Part shown: positions 6,826 through 11,666 of the stretch, piece after piece
Numbering within the stretch: the first letter of the stretch is position 1
How the letters are laid out: each line of letters opens with the position of its first letter
From: Bacteroidales bacterium
Lineage (GTDB): Bacteria > Bacteroidota > Bacteroidia > Bacteroidales > UBA10428
Reading direction: 5' to 3'
DNA: 13,334 nucleotides
NCBI GenBank assembly: GCA_003508755.1
Contig: DNTK01000474.1
Coordinates: forward strand, 1-13,334
Notes under the pieces: generated by a model
Databases searched by the model: none
What the model saw: only the letters and a program-made list of their open reading frames with translations
What the model was told of the DNA's origin: nothing
Program-made: the position numbers and the translations under genes

Positions 6826-7094
6826 ACTTAAGTATATATTGTGTGTATAATTATGGGACAAACGGTTGATTCGAACTTTATTGTTGAGAGGTTAAAGCGC
6901 AGTGTGCCATTTAGCATCCCGATGCCTCGGGATAATAGTTGACAAACAAGGTTTGTGTGTAATGGCCGTAGAATGCTTTAACATAAAATCGTGACGTTCT
7001 ATAACTGATGTCAATAGAACTTATTTTATGTTAAATACTAGCGTACACGCATTTTACTCCATTTGTCTTATAATGTTATTGCATTATGTTAAGA
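6826..7094 (+). repeat. Structured repeat block of element A
   Basis: Related along its length to 9951-10198. The two share an identical 21-nt stretch (6848-6868 and 9965-9985), ATTTAGCAT, ATAGTTGACAAA, GGCCG and TTTAACATAAAATC in the same order. Outer arms: ATTATGGGACAAACGG (6850-6865) against CCATTTGTCTTATAAT (7059-7074), which pair imperfectly. Inner hairpins: 6916-6933 (ATCCCGA/TCGGGAT), 6942-6956 (ACAAAC/GTTTGT), 6978-7034 (12-bp perfect stem TTAACATAAAAT/ATTTTATGTTAA), capped by 6996-7020 (GTTCTAT/ATAGAAC, 11-nt loop). ACTTAAG (6826-6832) can pair through CTTAA with GTTAAGA (7088-7094). There is no protein-coding potential. It could be a folded recombination site, a MITE or an RNA. Confidence 0.75.
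7083..7092 (+). repeat. Boundary motif ATTATGTTAA, copy 2 (right end of element A)
   Basis: Exact copy that continues as GTTAAGA (7088-7094), one base off GTTRRRY at the last position. It directly follows the structured block. Confidence 0.6.
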
Positions 7095-7384
7095 TTGCTT
7101 CGGTAGAAACTATCAATTTCCATTTACTCGAAACTGATATATATAATCTATTTAAGACGGGTAGGGGATTAGGTCCTTTTAGGCAGGTATAGAACACTCT
7201 TTTTGCAGATGCATGGAGCAAAATGTGTGTGGGTCTTTAAGATTTAGTCATCATATTCAGACAATAAAATAAGATGTAAAAGTGACTTCGTATAGTTAAT
7301 CAAAGTTATTTACAAAACAGTCGTATAAATCAGACATTCAGATATATATGAATATAGAAAATTCTAATTCTGTTAATATCTTTA
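7093..7384. other. AT-rich non-coding stretch
   Basis: I see no gene on either strand: stops are frequent in all frames. The only local structure noted is a 6-bp stem TTTTGC (7201-7206) / GCAAAA (7218-7223) around ATGCAT. A GGG-rich patch (GACGGGTAGGGGATTAGG, about 7158-7175) stands out from the AT-rich background without an explanation. Confidence 0.5.
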
Positions 7385-7402
7385 TTTACAGAATTCTGTA
7401 AA
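7385..7402. promoter_or_regulatory. Perfect 18-bp palindrome (operator candidate)
   Basis: TTTACAGAATTCTGTAAA is a perfect inverted repeat. It ends 4 bp before the -33 position of the + strand promoter at 7407-7438. A second short palindrome, CCAATTATTGG (7417-7427), lies in that promoter's spacer. Together they look like a regulator-controlled start site. Confidence 0.4.
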
Positions 7403-7406
7403 AAGT

Positions 7407-7438
7407 ATTGCATTGGCCAATTATTGGTAATACATTTG
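7407..7438 (+). promoter_or_regulatory. + strand promoter into the RNA locus
   Basis: ATTG (7407-7410), 20-bp spacer, TACATTTG (7431-7438): an exact TAnnTTTG -7 box with a fair -33 box at the standard distance. Transcription would start near 7444, reading through the hairpins to the stem-loop at 7624-7648. Confidence 0.45.
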
Positions 7439-7467
7439 TATAGAGTTTGTGAGATACAAAATTTGAT

Positions 7468-7608
7468 ATAAAAAGAGAAGCTGCAAGGTAAATGAACCAA
7501 GCAGCTTCTGAGTGGAAAGAGAGGAATCAGTCAGAGCTGCTAATGAAACAGTCTTCCTGAGGCTTACTTCAGTATATATTTGCTGTGGCCTCTCTTTCTA
7601 CCAACCAC
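7468..7608 (-). ncRNA. Candidate small structured RNA, about 140 nt
   Basis: On the minus strand an RNA starting near 7608 would begin with GAAAGAGAGG (7598-7589), which pairs perfectly over 10 bp with CCTCTCTTTC (7524-7515) around a 64-nt internal domain. It would end in a terminator hairpin. Promoter, closing stem and terminator are spaced as in a compact housekeeping or regulatory RNA. The shape (long closing stem, large internal domain) recalls 6S RNA, but I cannot match its sequence to any family. The opposite strand also has a promoter (7407-7438) and terminator-like stem (7624-7648), so strand choice is inferred from the better T-run on the minus strand. The + strand also holds a 22-codon frame (7492-7560) after an AAGG, of doubtful meaning. 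Confidence 0.55.
7470..7509 (-). terminator. Rho-independent terminator of the candidate small RNA
   Basis: AGAAGCTGC (7476-7484) and GCAGCTTCT (7501-7509) form a perfect 9-bp stem with a 16-nt loop. On the minus strand it is followed by C and a TTTTT run (7474-7470). Confidence 0.6.
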
Positions 7609-7612
7609 ATTA

Positions 7613-7645
7613 CAAAGATATTTAAGGGTTGCTCTAAAGGCAACC
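7613..7645 (-). promoter_or_regulatory. - strand promoter of the candidate small RNA
   Basis: On the minus strand GGTTG (7645-7641) is followed after exactly 20 bp by TATCTTTG (7620-7613), an exact -7 match at the standard distance. The transcription start would be near 7608. Confidence 0.5.
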
Positions 7646-7650
7646 TTTTC
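7624..7650 (+). terminator. + strand terminator-like stem-loop
   Basis: AAGGGTTGC (7624-7632) pairs with GCAACCTTT (7640-7648) with one G-T wobble and a 7-nt loop; TCTTGTTT follows. It would end a + strand transcript from the promoter at 7407-7438. It overlaps the minus-strand promoter. Confidence 0.4.
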
Positions 7651-7657
7651 TTGTTTG

Positions 7658-7690
7658 TAGTTATTAACTTTCAATAATAGTTATTAACTT
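7658..7690 (+). repeat. Direct repeat TAGTTATTAACTT x2
   Basis: Identical 13-mers at 7658-7670 and 7678-7690, period 20 bp, about two helical turns. They sit just upstream of the minus-strand RNA promoter, so an activator-binding pair is possible. Confidence 0.4.
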
Positions 7691-7712
7691 CTCGATGTAA
7701 TACTCTGAGAAG

Positions 7713-7727
7713 CTGTTTATTAAACAG
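7713..7727. promoter_or_regulatory. CTGTTTA-T-TAAACAG palindrome
   Basis: Perfect 7-1-7 inverted repeat between the RNA locus and the three-gene operon. It is an operator candidate only. The rest of 7728-7942 is AT-rich, with an AT-only stem at 7773-7792 and no clear TAnnTTTG promoter for the operon. Confidence 0.3.
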
Positions 7728-7942
7728 TTACGGGTTCATCGGTTATATGAAATACAAAATTAAATAGCAAATAATAAATACTCATATTTATTACTCATTT
7801 ATTAACAATGTGCTGAAATTTATCTAGTTATAAATAAAATGGTATATGTTGTGGTAACATGTTTGGTAGAATTTCATAAATTGTGTTTTTATCTGCACAA
7901 GTTAGGTATCGATTTATTCAAGAATTAAAGTATCACAAACAA

Positions 7943-8446
7943 ATGGAATATCTCAAAAAAGAATGCATCACAAAATGGCTGGGTATCGGAATAGTTAATT
8001 TATTATTTCTTTTGCCTTTAACCTCACAAGAGATTAAATTGGATAAAGCCCAAGAGTGTCTAAATCAATCTATTTTAGCTTATAAAAAATTGAAATATGA
8101 AGAATGCAGAATTTATGCATTAAAAGCACTTGAGTTCAATCCTAATCTCGGAGAGGCATACATTGTTGTTGGACAGGCTTATATTGCTTCGAAAGACCTT
8201 TGTTTCCCTAATGAATATGATATTAAATCTATAATGTTTTGTCTTGCAGTGGATAAATTTGAACTAGCTAAAAAAGTTGATAGTTCAATTACTGATCGTG
8301 CAAATGAATTAATAAGAGTTTACTCAAAATACTTTCCTTCAAGAGAAGAAATATGGAGCAACATTAGAAGTGGTGAGAAATATAAAATAGGTTGCTGGAT
8401 AAATGAGGAAACCACAATTAGATTTTATGAGGACATTTATAAGTAA
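7943..8446 (+). CDS. Exported TPR protein, short form
   Basis: The frame is open back to a GTG at 7883, but ATG 7943 gives a natural signal peptide (MEYLKKECITKWLGIGIVNLLFLLPLTSQ) and is preferred: 167 residues. The mature part has about one and a half TPR units (AQECLNQSILAYKKLKYEECRIYALKALEFNPNLGEAYIVVGQAYIAS by segments). It then has the tail KYFPSREEIWSNIRSGEKYKIGCWINEETTIRFY, which I recognise as the C-terminal end of larger Bacteroidota TPR proteins (usual form YFPSKEE ... GxWINExTxVR). The protein is thus a shortened relative with most repeats missing. It heads a three-gene group and is probably periplasmic. Function unknown. Confidence 0.75.
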   Translation: MEYLKKECITKWLGIGIVNLLFLLPLTSQEIKLDKAQECLNQSILAYKKLKYEECRIYALKALEFNPNLGEAYIVVGQAYIASKDLCFPNEYDIKSIMFCLAVDKFELAKKVDSSITDRANELIRVYSKYFPSREEIWSNIRSGEKYKIGCWINEETTIRFYEDIYK

Positions 8447-8470
8447 TTTATCAAATTATCCCCTTGAATT

Positions 8471-9043
8471 ATGAAACCTGATGATATTGTAACTTTAATA
8501 TTTTCCGGAATTGTTGCTATTTCAACTGTCTTTTATGTCTTATTAACATGGAAATTAGCAAAGGAAACCCGATTGTCCAGGGAGTTTTTTCTTGAATCTA
8601 ATATTGTAGCTTATTTGGAAACAACTGAAGCCCAAATTGGGCATGTTAGATTGATTATTAAGAATATTGGAAAAGGATTAGCTCGAAATGTTAAGTTTAT
8701 GGTAACTAAGGATTTAGATTATGAAAATGCAATCTCGTTATCAAGTATAGACATCTTTAACGATGGAATTAACTTTTTTCCTCCTGAAGTGGAGTATAAG
8801 TATATTCTAATGTGTATATCAGATAGTAAAGAGAAGCAGAATGACAATATTATATTTAAAATATCATACTCAGATGATATTATTAAAAACCGGGAACAGT
8901 GGTTTACATTAAATATTAGAGAAATTAAAGATCAAGGAAAACTTACCCCTCCAGATACACATATTGGAATGATTGCTTACAGACTTGGCAAAATTGAAAA
9001 ATTATTGGAAACTAGTTTTAAATCGCGAAATGTAGAACCTTGA
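8471..9043 (+). CDS. Single-pass membrane protein with a C-terminal beta-domain
   Basis: 190 residues. One N-terminal membrane helix (about 7-27, IVTLIFSGIVAISTVFYVLLT) is followed by a charged linker. Next comes a soluble domain containing HVRLIIKNIGKGLARNVKF, a phrase found in many bacterial single-pass proteins with a beta-sandwich-like domain. The end is a helical tail (GKIEKLLETSF). It starts 24 nt after the TPR gene and ends 4 nt before the next gene, so the three are likely one operon. No catalytic motif is seen. Similar proteins often occur in accessory islands; the role is unknown. Confidence 0.75.
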   Translation: MKPDDIVTLIFSGIVAISTVFYVLLTWKLAKETRLSREFFLESNIVAYLETTEAQIGHVRLIIKNIGKGLARNVKFMVTKDLDYENAISLSSIDIFNDGINFFPPEVEYKYILMCISDSKEKQNDNIIFKISYSDDIIKNREQWFTLNIREIKDQGKLTPPDTHIGMIAYRLGKIEKLLETSFKSRNVEP

Positions 9044-9047
9044 ATTT

Positions 9048-9473
9048 ATGAGTAATACTGATATCTTGTACATATATAATCCTTACTTATTTTCAATTTT
9101 TGGTATCGTCATTGAAGTTATTGGTGCGGGTTATTTATCTATAGAGGCATTTGGAAGGGATAATCTAACTAATCTGGAATTAAAGTTTTCAAGATTTTCT
9201 AAATGGATTAAAGGAAGTAGAGGGTTATTAGTAAGCATAATTTTGATAATCTTGTCAATTCCTACCATTGGGATGTTTTTAGGTAATAAGACAATGATAG
9301 GATTAACAATACCAGTCTGTTTTTTTCTTGCTGCTTTCGGAATTCTTTTAGACTATCCTTTTTCTGTTAATAAATTGCAAGGAAACACTAAAATTGGTCC
9401 TAAAGGATTTCTATTGTTACTAATAGGAAACATACTTCAATTGATCAAAATAATAATTGATATACCCAATTAG
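9048..9473 (+). CDS. Multi-pass membrane protein, unknown function
   Basis: 141 residues with four hydrophobic segments: about 13-31 (YLFSIFGIVIEVIGAGYLS), 59-78 (GLLVSIILIILSIPTIGMFL), 83-101 (MIGLTIPVCFFLAAFGILL) and 118-137 (PKGFLLLLIGNILQLIKIII). A charged loop between the first two (residues 32-58) carries FGRDNLTNLELKFSRFSKW. It starts 4 nt after the previous stop, suggesting translational coupling with the single-pass protein. The stop lies 12 nt before the left boundary motif of element B. No family is recognised. Confidence 0.72.
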   Translation: MSNTDILYIYNPYLFSIFGIVIEVIGAGYLSIEAFGRDNLTNLELKFSRFSKWIKGSRGLLVSIILIILSIPTIGMFLGNKTMIGLTIPVCFFLAAFGILLDYPFSVNKLQGNTKIGPKGFLLLLIGNILQLIKIIIDIPN

Positions 9474-9485
9474 ATTGTCGCAATA

Positions 9486-9495
9486 ATTATGTTAA
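9486..9495 (+). repeat. Boundary motif ATTATGTTAA, copy 3 (left end of element B)
   Basis: Exact copy that continues as GTTAAAC (9491-9497), a full GTTRRRY match. No structured block precedes it, so it marks the left edge of a separate insertion rather than the end of a cassette. Confidence 0.6.
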
Positions 9496-9875
9496 ACACA
9501 CAAATTGGGAAGACCCATCGTGCGCTGGCCCGAAAGAAATGCGGGCCTAGAGACTGCGTGAATTGGAAATTGCTAGAAAAAACCAAAAGATGCTTGTCAT
9601 TCTGCTTTTGTGTTTTTTCAGAAATTTACAAGAGCGGGCTGAAGCATATTTCTTTCTTGATTTTTTGTTTCTTTTGCATCAAGGCAAAAGAAGAAGAACA
9701 ACTACAACTTAAGCAAGTGTATTGCAAACTGAGCGCCTTTAGAAGCGAATTTGCAAATACTGTTGCGCTTTGAAACTCAAATATTCAATTCTCAGACAAC
9801 TTAAATTAATGCTGTTAAAAGTGCGTTGGCCATTATCTAGTAATATTTGTTGTGCGGCTGACGTTGCGGCTGAGT

Positions 9876-9931
9876 CCCGATTTAGTTTTGTAAGTTTTTT
9901 AATAGAAAAAACAACAAAAACTTTCATCGGG
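9876..9931. repeat. Long imperfect hairpin in element B payload
   Basis: CCCGAT (9876-9881) pairs with ATCGGG (9926-9931), AGTTTT-GT (9884-9891) with ACAAAAACT (9914-9922), and GTTTTTT (9894-9900) with AAAAAAC (9906-9912), closing a 5-nt loop. About 21 base pairs in 56 nt. It could be a transcript-ending or protecting hairpin, or a transposon-type fold. Confidence 0.5.
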
Positions 9932-9950
9932 AAGCGTTGGCCGTGCGGCA

Positions 9951-10198
9951 ATTTAAAATAATGCTAATTATGGGACAAACGGTTGGAAGTAACTTTTAAG
10001 TTGGAATGTTATAGCGTTGTGCGCTATTTAGCATAATATTATTATAGTTGACAAAGAGGAATTCGTGTATAGGCCGCAAATTGTTTTAACATAAAATCTA
10101 TAGTTATTAGACTAAAGCCATAATAACCGATTTTATGCTAACCAGCAAGCTGGCCACAATTTGCTAGCGTTTGTCCTATAATTTATATTATGTTAAAT
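9951..10198 (+). repeat. Structured repeat block of element B
   Basis: Counterpart of 6826-7094. Outer arms AATTATGGGACAAACG (9966-9981) and CGTTTGTCCTATAATT (10168-10183) pair over 15 of 16 positions, with a G-T wobble as the exception. Further out TTTAAAATAAT (9952-9962) faces ATTATGTTAAA (10187-10197). Inner hairpins: ATAGCG/CGCTAT (10011-10027); CATAAAATC (10090-10098) with GATTTTATG (10129-10137); cap GTTATTA (10103-10109) with TAATAAC (10121-10127) around an 11-nt loop; CCAG/CTGG (10142-10153). Compared with copy A, both cap-stem arms change together and remain paired. There is no coding potential. Confidence 0.75.
10187..10196 (+). repeat. Boundary motif ATTATGTTAA, copy 4 (right end of element B)
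   Basis: Exact copy that continues as GTTAAAT (10192-10198), a full GTTRRRY match. It lies just beyond the terminator of the TPR gene, so the insertion did not disrupt a gene. Confidence 0.6.
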
Positions 10199-10206
10199 AA
10201 AGTAAA

Positions 10207-10239
10207 TGAAAAGAAAGGGACACTTTATCTGGTATCCCT
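10207..10239 (-). terminator. Terminator of the TPR gene at 10257-11546
   Basis: In minus-strand RNA, AGGGAUAC (10239-10232) pairs with GUGUCCCU (10223-10216) through 8 pairs including one U-G, with an 8-nt loop, followed by TTCTTTTC. On the plus strand the wobble becomes a C-A mismatch, so the hairpin favours the minus direction. Confidence 0.6.
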
Positions 10240-10256
10240 CTCCTAAAATGATATCC

Positions 10257-11546
10257 TTATTCTAGCTTAGCTTTTACTGCTTCGTATTCTTCATCCATTT
10301 TTAATCGATAATAAATCGATTTTAAGGTTTCCAAAACGCTGGTGTCTTCTGGTTTAAGCTCATGGCATTTTTTCATAGGTGCAATGGCTTTTTTCAATTC
10401 TTCGTCTCCTCTCTCTAAAAGTGATTTGTATTCACTATCAGGAGCATCATTGGCCTTTTCATAGAATGTTTGAGCATGATTGTAATGTACAACCCCCATA
10501 TTATAGTGAGCATTGTAATATTCAGGATCTACTTCTATACACCGCGCATAAGTTTCTACAGCCTTTTCAACATCTCCCTGTTTGTCGTAAAGTGTTCCTT
10601 CGGCAAAAATTAAAGAAACGTTACTGGGATCTTTCTCCTGGGCAATAGTAATATACCCCAGTGCTTCATCAGCTTTACCAGTTAAAAGGTAATAGTTAAT
10701 TAATTCAGCAACAATGTCTGAATTATCAGGAAAACGATCGAATCCATTTGTTAACAGGTCAACTCCTTTTGCAGTATCGCCTGCAACGAAATATTTATTT
10801 TTAAGGAAAATATAAAGCGAAGGCTCTGGATAATTGTACGATAAAGCTTTTTCGTAGTACTTGATGCTTTCTTCATCGAGTCCAGCGCGTGAAGCTGCCA
10901 TACCGGTATTAAAAATAACTGTGGTATCGACAATGCCGCCCATTACAGGAAGCTCACCAATTAATACAGACGATTCAAAGTTTTTGAAAGATTCAGTAAA
11001 ATCATCTTTTAAGAAAGCCTCAATAGCCTCTCTCTCAAATAGTTCTGCCAAGCGTGAATATGTTGGGTTAATCTTTTTTTCCAACTTTTTATCAGTATCC
11101 AGTTCAACGGCCTTATCAAGTGCTTCCCTGGCTAAAGGCAATGGATTATCATGAAGCGGCTTTGTTTCTTCCCATGAATCGACTAATCCATTGTGATACT
11201 TGATATTCACACGATCGTAAACATGTACTTCGTACATTTTCCCATCCTCTTCAACAGTCTGTTTTTCGTTAGGTGTGCCAAACTGAAATTCCATCATGAT
11301 TTTTTGTGCACCTTGTTGTAAATGCTTTAGATTTACTTCATAAGCATCCATCATGGTTTCAGCCCGCGATAGCCAATACTTCGCTTTGGCATTTTTCTTG
11401 GGATTCTCAAGGTCGTTTTCACTCTTTTTAAGCTTATTCTCGATTACCGGATAGGTAGATGCGGCCGAAGTTGCCCCCTCTTGTGCTTTAACACCGGTAA
11501 AACCTGCAATTAAAAATAAAGCGATTAAAGTTCTTAACTTGTTCAT
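10257..11546 (-). CDS. Exported TPR protein encoded downstream of gyrA
   Basis: 429 residues. Signal peptide MNKLRTLIALFLIAGFTGVKAQ, a helical lysine-rich region, then a run of tetratricopeptide repeats in the second half: NTGMAASRAGLDEESIKYYEKAL, PSLYIFLKNKYFVAGDTAKGVDLL, DIVAELINYYLLTGKADEALGYI, VSLIFAEGTLYDKQGDVEKAVE and NAHYNMGVVHYNHAQTFYEKA are successive units by their small and aromatic positions. TPR arrays hold protein partners; this one is likely periplasmic. A secreted TPR gene just after gyrA is an arrangement I recall from Bacteroidota. The terminator at 11582-11618 separates it from gyrA, so it should have its own promoter. The partner is unknown. Confidence 0.88.
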   Translation of the reverse strand: MNKLRTLIALFLIAGFTGVKAQEGATSAASTYPVIENKLKKSENDLENPKKNAKAKYWLSRAETMMDAYEVNLKHLQQGAQKIMMEFQFGTPNEKQTVEEDGKMYEVHVYDRVNIKYHNGLVDSWEETKPLHDNPLPLAREALDKAVELDTDKKLEKKINPTYSRLAELFEREAIEAFLKDDFTESFKNFESSVLIGELPVMGGIVDTTVIFNTGMAASRAGLDEESIKYYEKALSYNYPEPSLYIFLKNKYFVAGDTAKGVDLLTNGFDRFPDNSDIVAELINYYLLTGKADEALGYITIAQEKDPSNVSLIFAEGTLYDKQGDVEKAVETYARCIEVDPEYYNAHYNMGVVHYNHAQTFYEKANDAPDSEYKSLLERGDEELKKAIAPMKKCHELKPEDTSVLETLKSIYYRLKMDEEYEAVKAKLE

Positions 11547-11581
11547 TTGTTATAGTTTTTAATTTCGTTTTAATTACATGC

Positions 11582-11618
11582 AAAAAATTTGCCACACCGT
11601 GCAAGGTATGGCAAATTT
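11582..11618 (-). terminator. Terminator of gyrA
   Basis: AAATTTGCCA (11585-11594) and TGGCAAATTT (11609-11618) form a perfect 10-bp stem, continued inward by ACC/GGT after one mismatch. On the minus strand the stem runs into a T-tract (11587-11582). It lies 49 bp after the gyrA stop. Confidence 0.7.
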
Positions 11619-11666
11619 AATAAATTGCAAAAAATAAAATTCATATATTTTATTCAGAATATCCTA

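Larger units (their letters stand above)
6663..7092 (+). mobile_element. Element A: non-autonomous cassette bounded by ATTATGTTAA
   Basis: About 430 bp between direct ATTATGTTAA copies at 6663 and 7083. The left part (6673-6825) is a payload without a convincing gene: a 67-codon frame starting at 6666 runs across the boundary motif and into the structured block and has no recognisable features. The right part is the structured block described separately. No transposase or recombinase gene is present, so any movement would need a protein supplied elsewhere. The payload can form two interleaved stems: 6724-6731 with 6756-6763 (8 bp) and 6747-6752 with 6771-6776 (6 bp). Seen: boundaries and structure, shared with element B. 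Inferred: mobility. Confidence 0.55.
9486..10196 (+). mobile_element. Element B: non-autonomous cassette bounded by ATTATGTTAA
   Basis: About 710 bp between direct ATTATGTTAA copies at 9486 and 10187. The payload (9498-9950) is richer in G and C than the neighbouring genes and holds several hairpins: 9527-9547 (GGCCCG/CGGGCC), 9669-9692 (TTCTTTTGC/GCAAAAGAA) and a long one at 9876-9931. GCGTTGGCC occurs twice (about 9822 and 9934) and GTGCGGC twice. Frames of 60-95 codons exist here on both strands, but they overlap each other and the hairpins and look non-coding. The right part is the structured block. No recombinase gene is present. Mobility is inferred from the shared design with element A. 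Confidence 0.55.

Noticed and set aside
6666..6869. 67-codon open frame in element A
   Set aside because: Its start codon is part of the boundary motif and its end lies in the identical 21-nt stretch of the structured block, so it is an accident of the repeat. No protein features.
6826..7094. Calling the structured blocks canonical integron attC sites
   Set aside because: The outer extent is about 250-270 bp, the left R box lacks its final C in both copies, and no L-box pair with the usual spacing can be assigned. Kept as a resemblance only.
7492..7560. 22-codon frame after AAGG on the + strand of the RNA locus
   Set aside because: It lies within paired stems of the candidate RNA, which explains the lack of sequence freedom; a single short frame is expected by chance.
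7943..9473. Anti-phage or toxin-immunity system
   Set aside because: No nuclease, NTPase, TIR, reverse transcriptase or toxin motif is visible in any of the three proteins; context alone is not enough.
9489..9961. Open frames of 63-94 codons in element B payload on both strands
   Set aside because: They overlap each other and the hairpins, have poly-F/K composition from T/A runs, and begin inside the boundary motif or end in the structured block.
6663..10196. One single insertion from 6663 to 10196 carrying the three genes
   Set aside because: The third boundary motif at 9486 has no structured block before it, which fits two separate elements better than one continuous array. It is not excluded.
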